Shown: positions 9,785-19,197, numbered from the stretch's first letter. The stretch: 64,000 nucleotides of DNA from Bradyrhizobium betae (GCF_004123905.1 NZ_MZXW01000050.1:124001-188000), one strand, 5' to 3'. The notes: generated by a model from the letters alone, not told the origin. Made by a program: numbers and translations.

Positions 9785-10870
9785 ATGTTGAATAGAGTAT
9801 CGAACGGCCGCGTTGCGCTCGTGACCGGCATCACCGGGCAGGACGGCGCCTATCTGGCTGAATATCTCCTCGGCCTCGGCTACACCGTTCACGGCATCAA
9901 GCGGCGCTCATCGTCCTTCAACACGGCGCGGATCGATCATCTGTACCAGGACCCTCACTCGGGCCAGGTGCCCTTCCTGATGCACTACGGCGACATGACC
10001 GACTCGGCCGGGCTCATTCGTCTGGTTCAGCAGATCAGGCCGACCGAAATCTACAATCTCGCGGCGCAAAGCCATGTCGCCGTGAGTTTCGAGACGCCCG
10101 AATATACCGCCAATTCCGATGCCATTGGCGTCCTGCGGCTGCTCGAGGCGATCCGCATCCTCGGCATGGAGCGGGAGACGCGCTTTTATCAGGCGTCGAC
10201 CTCCGAGCTCTATGGGCTGGTTCAGGAAGTGCCGCAGCGGGAGAGCACGCCGTTCTATCCCCGCTCACCCTACGGCGTGGCCAAGCTCTACGGCTATTGG
10301 ATCACGGTCAACTACCGCGAGGCCTATGGCATGTTCGCCTCGAACGGGATTCTGTTCAACCACGAAAGCCCGATCCGCGGCGAGACCTTCGTGTCCCGAA
10401 AGATAACGCGCGCGGTCTCACGGATCGAAGCCGGTCTCGAGCAATGTCTCTATCTCGGAAATCTCGACGCCAAACGCGACTGGGGTCATGCGCGCGACTA
10501 CGTTGTCGGAATGCACATGATCTTGCAGGCCGACACGCCCGACGATTTCGTCCTGGCGACCGGCGAAACTCATTCAGTCCGCACATTCGTCGAGGCGGCC
10601 TTCGCCGAAGTCGATCGCAAGATCGAGTGGAGGGGAGATGGGGTGGAAGAGACTGGCGTCGATCGGCGATCGGGCCGGACGCTCGTGCGGGTCGATCCCG
10701 CCTATTTCCGACCGACCGAGGTTGACTTGCTGATCGGCGATGCCAGCAAGGCGCGCGCGCAGCTCGGATGGAAGCCGAAGGCGAGCTTTGCCCAGCTCGT
10801 GAAGGAGATGGTTGCAAGCGACCTGGCCATGGCCAAGATGGAGGCCGCCGTTGCCAGCTATGCCCTTTGA
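9785..10870 (+). CDS. gmd: GDP-mannose 4,6-dehydratase
   Basis: 361 residues, the usual length for Gmd. [20 protein letters not shown] is the NADP-binding Rossmann glycine motif. [18 protein letters not shown], the catalytic Thr/Ser in STSELYG and the downstream YxxxK (Tyr in [11 protein letters not shown]) are all present, with [18 protein letters not shown] near the substrate site. It converts GDP-D-mannose to GDP-4-keto-6-deoxy-mannose in the cytoplasm. The ATG at 9785 has AGGA upstream at 9773-9776. A longer open frame reaching back to 9173 is an overlap artefact inside the MBOAT gene. The stop overlaps the fcl start by 11 bases, so the two pathway steps are coupled. Confidence 0.96.
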   Translation: MLNRVSNGRVALVTGITGQDGAYLAEYLLGLGYTVHGIKRRSSSFNTARIDHLYQDPHSGQVPFLMHYGDMTDSAGLIRLVQQIRPTEIYNLAAQSHVAVSFETPEYTANSDAIGVLRLLEAIRILGMERETRFYQASTSELYGLVQEVPQRESTPFYPRSPYGVAKLYGYWITVNYREAYGMFASNGILFNHESPIRGETFVSRKITRAVSRIEAGLEQCLYLGNLDAKRDWGHARDYVVGMHMILQADTPDDFVLATGETHSVRTFVEAAFAEVDRKIEWRGDGVEETGVDRRSGRTLVRVDPAYFRPTEVDLLIGDASKARAQLGWKPKASFAQLVKEMVASDLAMAKMEAAVASYAL

Positions 10871-11822
10871 ACTGGGCGGGAAGAGCGTCTTTGTCGCCGG
10901 GCATCGTGGGATGGTCGGCGGCGCGCTGCAGCGGCGGCTTGCCCGGGAGAATATCCGCCTGCTGACCGCTGGACGTGCCGAGCTGGATCTGCGTGACCAG
11001 GCCGCCGTCAACCGATGGTTCGCAGCCCATCGCCCGCAAGTGGTGTTCATGGCCGCGGCGAAGGTCGGCGGCATCGCCGCCAACCATGCGCTGCGCGGCG
11101 AGTTCATCTATGACAATCTCGTCATCGCGACCAACGTCATGCATGCCGCCTATGTCAACCGGGCGGAGAAGCTGATGTTCCTGGGATCGTCCTGCATCTA
11201 TCCGCGACTGGCGGCACAGCCGATCACCGAGGAAGCGCTGCTCACCGCACCGCTGGAGCCGACCAACGAGCCCTATGCGATCGCAAAGATTGCGGGGATC
11301 AAGTTGGCGGAGGGATATCGCCGGCAATACGGCGTCGACTTCATCAGCGTGATGCCGACCAATCTGTATGGTCCCGGCGATAATTATCATCCGGAGCACA
11401 GCCATGTCGTCGCCGCCCTGATACGGCGATTCCACGAGGCCAGGCTGGCAAGGGCGCAGAGCGTCGTCGTGTGGGGGACGGGGACCCCGAGGCGCGAGTT
11501 TCTGTATGTCGACGACCTCGCCGACGCCTGCGTCTTCCTGATCAAGGGCTATTCGAGCGACAAGCCGATCAATATCGGGACCGGCGAAGACATCACCATT
11601 GCCGAGTTTGCCGCCGAGGTCGCGATCACGGTCGGATATGGTGGTGCGATCGAACTCGATCCGACCCGTCCCGATGGCACGCCGCGCAAGCTGCTCGACG
11701 TCAGCCGCCTGTCGCAGCTCGGCTGGCGCGCCAGGACGTCGCTGCGCGAGGGCCTGCGGCTTGCCTACGAAGCGTTTCTACGGGAGCAGGAAGATCTCAT
11801 GCTCCCAGCGGCCGCGGGCTGA
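10860..11822 (+). CDS. fcl: GDP-L-fucose synthase
   Basis: 320 residues. [18 protein letters not shown] is the NADPH-binding motif. SSCIYPRLA holds the catalytic Ser, and [15 protein letters not shown] carries the YxxxK pair. [20 protein letters not shown] and the late [16 protein letters not shown] block are diagnostic for the epimerase/reductase. It makes GDP-L-fucose from the Gmd product in the cytoplasm, so the EPS probably contains L-fucose or a derivative. The ATG at 10860 is chosen because the protein then begins [14 protein letters not shown], the normal family start. The 5' end overlaps gmd by 11 bases. Confidence 0.95.
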   Translation: MPFELGGKSVFVAGHRGMVGGALQRRLARENIRLLTAGRAELDLRDQAAVNRWFAAHRPQVVFMAAAKVGGIAANHALRGEFIYDNLVIATNVMHAAYVNRAEKLMFLGSSCIYPRLAAQPITEEALLTAPLEPTNEPYAIAKIAGIKLAEGYRRQYGVDFISVMPTNLYGPGDNYHPEHSHVVAALIRRFHEARLARAQSVVVWGTGTPRREFLYVDDLADACVFLIKGYSSDKPINIGTGEDITIAEFAAEVAITVGYGGAIELDPTRPDGTPRKLLDVSRLSQLGWRARTSLREGLRLAYEAFLREQEDLMLPAAAG

Positions 11823-11835
11823 GGCGCAGCAGCAA

Positions 11836-12957
11836 ATGTGGGTCCCCGGAGCGAAACTCTTTTCCAGGCTGCGCCCGGCATCCGGCGAGCTGCTCAATCT
11901 GGACTTCCTGCGCTTCGTCGCCTCCGCAGGCATCGTAGCGTATCATTCGCTCGAATTTTTCGTACCCAAGGCCTATCGCGAGGCGCTGAACGAGCAGACG
12001 AGGGGCCTGTCGCTGTTCGTCGACCTGTTCTTCGTCATCTCCGGCTTTGTGATTGCTTACGTGTATTGCGGCAAGATCGGCAGTCTCGCCGATTTCGGCA
12101 TTTTCATGCAGCGACGGGTTGGGCGGCTGGTGCCGCTTCATCTCCTGACGCTGGCCGTGTCGATTGTGATTATCGGCACGGCAGCAGCGCTGGGGCTGAC
12201 GGTCAATCGCAGCCCCTCATTCGATCCGCGCTGCATTGCGCAGACAGCCGTCTTTCTCCATGCGATCGTCAGCTGCGGTAACGGCATATCGTTCAACGGT
12301 GTGTCATGGTCGATCGGCGCCGAAATGGTCATGTACCTGCTGTTCCCGTTGCTTGCATGGGTCGGCTACCGGACGAAAACCGGCCTTCTTGTCGCGACTC
12401 TGGCTGTGCTTCTCATTGTCGCGGCGGTCCATCGGATCGAAGGCGGGGCGTGGGAGCTGCTCCCGACCGTTCCAAGAGCGTTGCCATCGTTCCTGATCGG
12501 GATATCGTTGTTCTGCTGGCGAGATGCCTTGCGCCGCATCCCGAGGCCTGGGCTCATCCTGGCCGCATCACTGCCGATTGCATTGGTTGCGATGACGACA
12601 GGAATGCCCGATATCGTGAGTCTCGCGCTTGTCTATGTTGTCGCGGGATCAGCGATTGCGGCCGATGTTCAGGGCTCGGTCGGAGCGGCGGTCAGGCGGA
12701 TCGGACCGCTCGGGCAGCTCACATACTCGCTCTATATGTGGCATTCGATCCTGATCACGGTCCTGATGAACGGGATCGGCGACAAGCTGCTGCATGCGGG
12801 CTCCGGCCTGATGCTCGTGATCGGCTTGGTGTGCTATGCGAGCATCCTTGTGGTCTCCTGCATCTCGTATCTTTTCATCGAGACGCCCGCGCGCCGGTGG
12901 ATCGATGGTCTCGCACTGTTTCCGTCAACGACACGGACGGAGCTGTCACCTCGCTGA
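11836..12957 (+). CDS. acyltransferase 3 family (OafA-like) membrane protein
   Basis: 373 residues with about ten membrane segments. LNLDFLRFVASAGIVAYHS near residue 20 carries the Arg and His conserved in the acyltransferase-3 family (R-X10-H-type motif). FFVISGFVIAYVY and RRVGRLVPLHLL follow in the expected order. Such proteins O-acylate sugars of EPS, LPS or Nod-factor-like molecules at the inner membrane. The ATG at 11836 lies 13 bases after the fcl stop, with GAGG at 11821-11824. It is the last gene of the acylation/GDP-fucose operon, converging with the beta-helix gene at 12978. It gives the cluster a second, unrelated acylation route besides the SGNH/MBOAT pair. Confidence 0.92.
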   Translation: MWVPGAKLFSRLRPASGELLNLDFLRFVASAGIVAYHSLEFFVPKAYREALNEQTRGLSLFVDLFFVISGFVIAYVYCGKIGSLADFGIFMQRRVGRLVPLHLLTLAVSIVIIGTAAALGLTVNRSPSFDPRCIAQTAVFLHAIVSCGNGISFNGVSWSIGAEMVMYLLFPLLAWVGYRTKTGLLVATLAVLLIVAAVHRIEGGAWELLPTVPRALPSFLIGISLFCWRDALRRIPRPGLILAASLPIALVAMTTGMPDIVSLALVYVVAGSAIAADVQGSVGAAVRRIGPLGQLTYSLYMWHSILITVLMNGIGDKLLHAGSGLMLVIGLVCYASILVVSCISYLFIETPARRWIDGLALFPSTTRTELSPR

Positions 12958-12977
12958 TGTCAGGGGCGCGGAGTGGT

Positions 12978-15167
12978 TTATCGTGCGATACGCCGTCCCT
13001 CGACGTTGCGGCGGCCAAGCCATGCGGTGACGCCGCGATCGACGACGAGTCCGACGCGAGACGGGCCGGTCGTATTCGCCTCGATGATGACATCACGAAC
13101 GCCGGATGAAGCACCGGCAAAACCTTCGACCTGGATATGGGCATCCTGGTCGAGGCGATTTCCACGAACGATGACCGCCTGCACGAGTGGCGGCCTGCCG
13201 GCCGCGGCTGGAACCTGGTTGGCCCGGACGAAGATCAAGGCCTCGTTCGAAATGACGTTTCTGTCCGGGCCCGCCCGATAGACGTTTCCTTCAAGGATAT
13301 GATTGTCGAGAATCTGGACGCGCCAGCACGGTTGAAAATGGCCGTAGAATTGGCCGATCGCGGCGAAGCCGCTGGTCCGGTTCGAACGATTGTCGGCGAT
13401 GACATGCCCCAGCGCCGTTCCAAAACTTTGGGCCGCGACGCCGGTGTCTTCGAAGAAATTGTCGATGATCAAATAGTTCTCGTGGGCCTGAACGATCGTG
13501 ACTTCCGACGTCTGGTCGAGCGCGACCTGTAACTGCCGATCGAGCGTTATCGACAGTCCTGGCGCCGAGCCTGCCGTCGCGACGATGCGGCCATATTGAC
13601 CAGCGCCGCGGCCGTTCACCACCATCACCATGGCGCCGATCCAGTCCTGGAACGGTGGAGGGGTGTAAGGATCGGCAAGAACCAGATTGTCGGGGGCATT
13701 GTTCACGACGTGGCCGAAATAATAGCCGCTCGGGCCGTCGCTGGTCAGCCCCTCGCGATCCAGGCCGTAAATTCCCTTGAACGTATTGCCTCCTGCGAAA
13801 ATGTTTTCCGAGGCTGTCACCATTCTCGACAAGGTGGTGATTCCACCGCCCGTCGCCTGGAGATCCGCGCCAGTTACGACATTGTTCTCGAACACGACCC
13901 GGCGAGACCCGAGAATATAGTAACTGCCGTCCCGTCCACTGTTCAGGATGTTACCGGAAACAACTGCGTCACTCGCCTTGAACAGCCGGACGGAATTGCC
14001 GGAGCCGAGGACATCGCAATCCGACACCTCGATCCTGCTTCCGGTCAGGCGGATGGTATCCGGAGCGCCTTCCTGAAAGAGCTGGTGGAATTCCCTCATG
14101 CGCTTGACGGCGGTCTCGACGTCCAGCAGCACGCGAAAGGCGGAAGCGCGGATGCGGACGCGTCGGACGGCGATGTCGCCCGCACCGGGTGCTTGCGTGT
14201 CGCGAAACACGAAGCCGCCCGAGATGACGTGCAGATGGTTGGAGGCATAGATCGTGACGTCTTCGATCGCGAAGTGCGACGTGCCCTGCAGAAGGGCGGC
14301 CGGAGGATTGGCAAGATCCGGCCAGAGCAGATTGACGAGGTCGGTTCGCTCACCGCGGATGCTGACATGCGGCGGAATCACCAGCATGTCCGAGATCAAA
14401 TACCGGCCTTGCGGGAAGTAAACGGTCCCGCCGCCGCCCTGGCGCGCCGCGTCGATCGCGGCCCTGATCGCGCGCGTGCTGTCGAACTTGCCATCGCCGA
14501 TCGCGCCATAGGCACGGACGTCGAATGACTGCGTCGGCTCGGGATCGGGCATCCGGACGGTGATGCTGCCGGCATCGACCCATTCGCCGCTCCCGCCGCT
14601 GCCGTTGAACAGGCGCAGCTTGTAACGGCCGGGCGACAATCGGTCGGGAAGTCGAAATGCGCCCCGCCACAGATTGCCCTTGGTCAGAACGGCACTGGCC
14701 GGCGCGCCGCCGCTGTCAGACTGGAGCTCGAGCCGTGCGTTGCTCGACTGCCTGATAATGTTGCGGCCGAACAGCTGGATTGTGCCTCCGGGGGACGCGG
14801 CATCACCGAGGTCGGCTTGCGTCCAGTAGATCGTCGGAAGATTGACCCGGCCGGTCAGCGATCCCCCGGCATGATTGAGGGTGAACCGGTAGATGCCGGG
14901 TACGAAATCCTTCGGGATGACGAACTTCAGGGAGAGGGGGGTCGCCTGGAGGATTTCGACGGATGTCTCCCGTTCCGCCTTGGATCCCTGCTCATCGATG
15001 CGGGCGATGGTTGCGGACGTGACTTCATTGAGGTCCGCGCCGGTGACGAGGACGGTCTCGTCGGGGTCGACAGGGTCGTTGAACCAGAATATTGCCGGCT
15101 GTGCACTCGCGCTCGCGAACCAGAAGAGTTGAAACAGGGCAACGAGTGTCGCGCGCTTCCAGGTCAT
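12978..15167 (-). CDS. secreted beta-helix protein, pectate lyase superfamily
   Basis: 729 residues with a Sec signal peptide (cleavage about residue 22, ASASAQ). Residues 25-200 look like two Ig/IPT-type beta domains. Near residue 214 the sequence FDVRAYGAIGDGKFDSTRAI starts a right-handed beta-helix of the pectate-lyase-3 type, with GGGGTVYFPQGRYLISDML as the first coils. Regular N/G/V turns (such as VVSGNIL and VFENNVV) run to the C-terminus. This fold is used by polysaccharide lyases, epimerases and phage tailspikes. In an EPS cluster it may trim or modify the polymer outside the inner membrane, but I cannot assign catalytic residues. ATG at 15167 is chosen because it directly precedes the signal peptide; the GT2 gene begins upstream on the same strand. 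Confidence 0.82.
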   Translation of the reverse strand: MTWKRATLVALFQLFWFASASAQPAIFWFNDPVDPDETVLVTGADLNEVTSATIARIDEQGSKAERETSVEILQATPLSLKFVIPKDFVPGIYRFTLNHAGGSLTGRVNLPTIYWTQADLGDAASPGGTIQLFGRNIIRQSSNARLELQSDSGGAPASAVLTKGNLWRGAFRLPDRLSPGRYKLRLFNGSGGSGEWVDAGSITVRMPDPEPTQSFDVRAYGAIGDGKFDSTRAIRAAIDAARQGGGGTVYFPQGRYLISDMLVIPPHVSIRGERTDLVNLLWPDLANPPAALLQGTSHFAIEDVTIYASNHLHVISGGFVFRDTQAPGAGDIAVRRVRIRASAFRVLLDVETAVKRMREFHQLFQEGAPDTIRLTGSRIEVSDCDVLGSGNSVRLFKASDAVVSGNILNSGRDGSYYILGSRRVVFENNVVTGADLQATGGGITTLSRMVTASENIFAGGNTFKGIYGLDREGLTSDGPSGYYFGHVVNNAPDNLVLADPYTPPPFQDWIGAMVMVVNGRGAGQYGRIVATAGSAPGLSITLDRQLQVALDQTSEVTIVQAHENYLIIDNFFEDTGVAAQSFGTALGHVIADNRSNRTSGFAAIGQFYGHFQPCWRVQILDNHILEGNVYRAGPDRNVISNEALIFVRANQVPAAAGRPPLVQAVIVRGNRLDQDAHIQVEGFAGASSGVRDVIIEANTTGPSRVGLVVDRGVTAWLGRRNVEGRRIAR

Positions 15168-15205
15168 GTCTGCCGCCGTTGTTGGATTGCGAGGGATCGC
15201 GGCGA

Positions 15206-16120
15206 TCAGGACTCGATCGCGAGCCCGGTCAGACGACGCAGTTCGGCGCGCGTCTGCGCGGGATCTTCGATATGCGCGATCGCCGCCTCCAGCTCCGCCA
15301 CTTTCGCGCCCACCAGAAACCGGTACCAGAGCCCCTGTAGCGCGTGATAGACGAGGCCTTCTTTGCCGTCGAGGAATCCGAGCTGCAAGGTCATGCGCCA
15401 AAGGAAGTAGGCTGGCGTGCTGATCTGATACGGAATTCGGTTGTAGACCTTTTCCTTGATCCAGCGCTTGATCGCGGCCTGCTTTGAGCCTTCTTCCGTC
15501 GACAGATCAACGTCGCGCTGGAACAGGCCGCGACGCTGGTTGATGATGTCGATCGCCTCGCGCGTTGCATATTTGTTGTGCTTGTCCGTGAAGAAGGTCA
15601 GGTCCTTGAGATTGTGATCGGAGAAGCCGCCGTCGAGCGTCATGGTCCGGCCGCCCCACAGGATCATATGCTCGTCCATCCAGCGGTTCTCGATGCGGCC
15701 GTGGCCACGCCGCCATATCCGCAACAGCAACAGCGGATAACGTCCGCCGTGGCGAATCCAGCGGCCGAGGAAGATGTGCTTGCGCTTGAGGTTGATCCCG
15801 ACGATATCGTCGGCAAGACGCGGCAGTTCGTCGCGCAGCCGGACGGAAAGATCAGGCTCGATGATCTCGTCGGCATCGAGACGCATGACCCATGATGCCG
15901 AGATCGGCGCATTGTCGAGCGCCCACTGGAACTGCCTGGCGTAATTGATGAACTTGTTCTGGAGCACGGCGGCGCCCTGCGTGCGCGCCAGCTCGACGGT
16001 CCGGTCGGTCGAGAAGCTGTCGACGACAAAGACCTCGGTTGCCAATCCGGCAACCGAGGCGAGGGCGCGCGCGATGTGACACTCTTCGTTATGGGTCAGG
16101 ATGATGACGGCAAGGCTCAT
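15206..16120 (-). CDS. GT2 family glycosyltransferase
   Basis: 304 residues. LAVIILTHNEECHIARALAS is the GT-A fold start. VFVVDSFSTDRTVELA gives the first Asp region and MRLDADEIIEP the DXD-like metal/donor site. The later GLVYHALQGLWYRFLVGAKV block is typical of the WaaE/KdtX-like GT2 subset. It is a cytoplasmic or membrane-associated transferase for one EPS sugar. It lies 38 bp upstream of the beta-helix gene on the same strand. Its start region is a 17-bp tandem duplication (16112-16145) that places a second ATG and a six-codon leader reading frame directly in front of the gene. Confidence 0.9.
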   Translation of the reverse strand: MSLAVIILTHNEECHIARALASVAGLATEVFVVDSFSTDRTVELARTQGAAVLQNKFINYARQFQWALDNAPISASWVMRLDADEIIEPDLSVRLRDELPRLADDIVGINLKRKHIFLGRWIRHGGRYPLLLLRIWRRGHGRIENRWMDEHMILWGGRTMTLDGGFSDHNLKDLTFFTDKHNKYATREAIDIINQRRGLFQRDVDLSTEEGSKQAAIKRWIKEKVYNRIPYQISTPAYFLWRMTLQLGFLDGKEGLVYHALQGLWYRFLVGAKVAELEAAIAHIEDPAQTRAELRRLTGLAIES

Positions 16121-16145
16121 GTCTCGATAAGGCTCATGTCTCGAT
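16112..16145. repeat. 17-bp tandem duplication at GT2 start codon
   Basis: Two perfect adjacent copies of a 17-bp unit (16112-16128 and 16129-16145), each containing the start ATG on the minus strand. The upstream copy opens a six-codon frame (M-S-L-I-E-T, start 16137) whose TGA overlaps the real ATG at 16120 as ATGA. The only Shine-Dalgarno-like sequence (GGCAGG on the minus strand) lies before the upstream copy. Confidence 0.9.
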
Positions 16146-16203
16146 GCCTGCCATCATCATGATGCGCGACGACGCGGTTGACGTGGGCAAATCATCCGGC
16201 CGC

Positions 16204-17133
16204 TCAATTCTGCTTCGGCGCCGCGTTGTCCGAAGCCTGCTGCGCGTCGAAGCGATCGATCTTCGCCTCTGCGCGCAGCTTGTCGACGAATTCGAACTGG
16301 GCGTTGGCCGCGACCATTGCCGCGACCCGTCCGCGAATTTGCTCGAGTGCGATCGGCGTGCGCGTGCGCTGATCTTCGACCTTGACGATGTGCCAGCCGA
16401 CTGCGGTCTTGAGGGGCTCCGACACCTCGCCCTTCTTCATCGTGAAGGCGATCTTGGCGTATTCCTCGCCCATTTCGGCCCGGCCGCGCCATCCAAATTC
16501 GCCGCCCTTGGCCTTGGTGATCGGATCTTCGGACACATCGGCGGCGACGGCTGCGAAGTCTTCACCTGCCTTGATTCTCTTGAAGGCCGCGTTGGCTTTT
16601 TCCTCGGCGCCCTTGACCGCAGCATCGTCCTTCGGGTCCTTGAACAGGAAGAAGATGTGACGCAGCTGCAGCTCCGGCTCGTTGTTTGCCGGCTTCACCA
16701 CGACTTCCTCGTAGGCCTTGCGGATCGATTCATCCGTCACCGCTTGCTGGCCGATGCCGGCCAGGAGATTGTTCATCAGGCCTTGATTGCGCGCAAAGGT
16801 CACTCGGCGCTGAATGTCCGCCTCATCGACGATTTTCCGGTCGGTCGCTACCTTGGAGAGCAGAAGCGTGTCGATATACATCTTAAGGATGATGTCGTGT
16901 CGTTCGACCGGGTCCTGGCTGTTCAGATTGCGGCCGACCATGTCGTCCGTGACCTTGATGTCGCTCTCGTGAATCTGCGTTCCGTTGACGATAGCGACGA
17001 CGCGGTCGGTCGTCGCAGACTGTGCGAGGGTCTGTCCTGTCGTGCCGAGCACAGCCGCGAGCAGGATGGCAGCCGTACGGGCACGTGCCGTGGCGAGCGG
17101 ATTCGACGCGCGAGAAGCGGACATAACCTTCAT
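16204..17133 (-). CDS. periplasmic parvulin-type peptidyl-prolyl isomerase
   Basis: About 309 residues with an N-terminal signal peptide (hydrophobic stretch about residues 19-35, ending QTLAQS). A SurA/PrsA-like helical N-domain (VVAIVNGTQIHESDI) is followed by a rotamase domain near residues 170-260: LQLRHIFFLF, AAVAADVSEDPITKAKGGEF and GWHIVKVED. It would help fold outer-membrane or secreted beta-rich proteins. ATG at 17133 follows AAGGA by about 8 bases. It is the first gene of the minus-strand group with the GT2 and beta-helix genes, diverging from the PstS-like gene. A second, distinct foldase of the same class is at 45872-46909. Confidence 0.9.
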   Translation of the reverse strand: MKVMSASRASNPLATARARTAAILLAAVLGTTGQTLAQSATTDRVVAIVNGTQIHESDIKVTDDMVGRNLNSQDPVERHDIILKMYIDTLLLSKVATDRKIVDEADIQRRVTFARNQGLMNNLLAGIGQQAVTDESIRKAYEEVVVKPANNEPELQLRHIFFLFKDPKDDAAVKGAEEKANAAFKRIKAGEDFAAVAADVSEDPITKAKGGEFGWRGRAEMGEEYAKIAFTMKKGEVSEPLKTAVGWHIVKVEDQRTRTPIALEQIRGRVAAMVAANAQFEFVDKLRAEAKIDRFDAQQASDNAAPKQN

Positions 17134-17697
17134 CACGTAAGGTCCTTTATCTTGCTGAGTTGGCTTGATCAGTGGCGCGGCCGCGGAATGAAACGCGCTG
17201 GTCGAGGACGTTCATTGCGGACGCGGCAACACCTTTGTTAAGACGCTCGCTTCTTAACGAGGTGATCGTAACGACCGTATGATATCAAAAAGACAAGTCG
17301 GTGACGGACCGGGGCTCTGCGATGCGCCATCGCCTTTGGATCCTTGATCCGAGCGTGGTGCGGCGCGTGAAGCTGCTTTGGTCCGGGCGAATCGTCCGCG
17401 TCGCCGTCGTCTTGAGCGTCCACGTGCCGGCATCAATATGAGATGCGGCGGGCGATCTCACGTTGCTCATGTGGATAACAATAAATCCGCGGAACGCGCG
17501 AACAATCGAATGGCGTTGATTTCGCGCAGGATATTGCGTCGTCGGCGCACTCCGGTGTGTTATTGTTATGAGAACGGATAACACAATTCACAAAAGGACA
17601 ACGAAAGCCTCACATATCGCGACTAGCTTGCGCGCGACTTCGATGCACAGCCGTGGGCACGCGCGAAGTTCGTAGAATAATCAGGAGGTCTTTCGAC
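17134..17697. promoter_or_regulatory. divergent intergenic region foldase / PstS-like gene
   Basis: A 564-bp gap without a credible gene. On the foldase side there is an AT-rich stretch with CGTATGATATCAAAAAGAC starting at 17276. On the PstS side GGATAACA occurs twice (17473 and 17576), and a perfect 8-bp inverted repeat (TGTGTTAT / ATAACACA, 17556-17585) lies about 115 bp before the start codon. No clear -35/-10 pair can be chosen by eye. Confidence 0.55.
17556..17585. promoter_or_regulatory. inverted repeat, candidate operator of PstS-like gene
   Basis: Perfect arms TGTGTTAT (17556-17563) and ATAACACA (17578-17585), with an inner TGTTAT (17564-17569) that pairs with ATAACA (17578-17583). 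Bound proteins are unknown; its position about 115 bp before the ATG at 17698 fits an operator or activator site. Confidence 0.5.
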
Positions 17698-19197
17698 ATG
17701 AACTTGAAGAATATCTTGATGGGCTCGGTTGCGTTTGCCTGCGCTGGCATCGCTTCCGGTGGCGCGCAAGCGCAGCTGGCGTTCGGCGCCGGCGCGACGT
17801 TCCCTCAGATCGCCTATCGGCAGCTGATGGACTGCATGTACAACCAGGCCCAGGGCAGCTCCGGCAAGCCTGGTCCGTATGCCAAGGCTGCGAACTGCTC
17901 CGCCTTCAATGGCAGCGGCTTCGGCGGCGTGATCCTCTACGCCGGCACGGGTTCGGGCAACGGCAAGACGGTGCTCCGCACCAACAACAAGGCCAGCGTC
18001 ACCACGCCCGGCTCCACGGTTCCCTACACCGACAGCACCTTCGGCATCAACGCCATCACCGACTGGGATGGCGTGCAGTTCGCCGGCAGCGACGACGTGA
18101 TCAACGCTGCTGACGTGACCGCCTGGAACAACGCCGGCAATCCGGCGACCTTCGGCAACATCGTCCAGATCCCGACGCTCGTCGGCCCGGTTGCGATCGG
18201 GTTCAACGGCAAGGACGGCGCTGGCGCCCCCCTCAACATCCTCCCCGCCACTCCGACCGGTGGCAGCAGCGGCCTCAACCTCTCGCGTCAGGCTCTCTGC
18301 GGCATCGTGTCGGGCCACATCACGAAGTGGAGCAACCCGATCCTCACCGCTCTCAACGGCGGCGCGCTCGGCAGCGGCAACATCACCTTCGTACATCGCA
18401 CCGACGGCAGCGGCACCTCCTTCCTGTTCTCCAACGCCATGGTCGATCAGTGCCGTTATCAGTTCGGCCCGATGAACGAGACGAATTCGACCGTCGTCTC
18501 CTACGCGTTCCCCTGGACTGACCATGCTGGCGTGTGCACCCAGCCGCTGCTGCCGGTTGGTGCGAACCAGCTGAACTGGCCGGATCAGTTCCCGACCGAC
18601 CAGTGCTCCGGCACGGTTGCCAATCCGGGCGGCGGCACCTTCGCTAACGCCTCGGGCAGCGGTAACCTCGTCGCGCTCGTGGGCTCCACCAATGGTGCGA
18701 TGGGTTACGCCTCGTCGGACTACTGGCTGCCCGTCCGCGTCGGCGGCATGAAGACGGCGAACCTGCAGAACGAGTGGGACCTCACCGTCGGCACCGGCCA
18801 GTTCCACGCTCCGAGCTATACCAATGCCAAGACTGCGATGAGCTCGGCTGTGCCGCGGTTTGCCACCGCTGCGGACCGCGCCAACCCGCTGGCCTGGAGC
18901 CTCCAGGGCGTCGTGTCGAACCCGGTCCTGCCGGACTCCTACCCGATCTCCGGCTTCACCTGGCTCCTGATGTATCAGTGCTACCAGAATAAGCCCGTCA
19001 ACGGCTACAACTGGATCATGACCTGGCTCAACTACGTCTACGGCAGCCCGAACGCCTTCCAGATCCTGCACGACAACGGCTTCGCCGAACTCCCGGCCGC
19101 CTGGAACCAGGAAGCCTACACGCTGCTCACCGACTCGACCTACGGCCCGAAGTTCACGGGCTCGGGCGGCTGCACCGGCAAGGTCGGCGCCTACTGA
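17698..19197 (+). CDS. PstS-like phosphate-type substrate-binding protein
   Basis: 499 residues with a signal peptide ending SGGAQAQ near residue 26. GAGATFPQIAYRQLMD right after it matches the GAGASFPxPxY start of PstS. ALCGIVSGHITKWSNPIL matches the GxIxxWxD block, and VHRTDGSGTSFLFSNAM is the classic phosphate-binding R-x-D-G-S-G-T-S loop. GSTNGAMGYASSDYW resembles the PstS GSIGYVEY region. It is about 150 residues longer than ordinary PstS and no pstCAB genes are nearby, so it may be a secreted or surface phosphate binder rather than part of a local transporter. ATG at 17698 has AGGAGGTC 8 bases upstream, a strong site. A terminator follows at 19245, so it is probably monocistronic. Confidence 0.85.
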   Translation: MNLKNILMGSVAFACAGIASGGAQAQLAFGAGATFPQIAYRQLMDCMYNQAQGSSGKPGPYAKAANCSAFNGSGFGGVILYAGTGSGNGKTVLRTNNKASVTTPGSTVPYTDSTFGINAITDWDGVQFAGSDDVINAADVTAWNNAGNPATFGNIVQIPTLVGPVAIGFNGKDGAGAPLNILPATPTGGSSGLNLSRQALCGIVSGHITKWSNPILTALNGGALGSGNITFVHRTDGSGTSFLFSNAMVDQCRYQFGPMNETNSTVVSYAFPWTDHAGVCTQPLLPVGANQLNWPDQFPTDQCSGTVANPGGGTFANASGSGNLVALVGSTNGAMGYASSDYWLPVRVGGMKTANLQNEWDLTVGTGQFHAPSYTNAKTAMSSAVPRFATAADRANPLAWSLQGVVSNPVLPDSYPISGFTWLLMYQCYQNKPVNGYNWIMTWLNYVYGSPNAFQILHDNGFAELPAAWNQEAYTLLTDSTYGPKFTGSGGCTGKVGAY

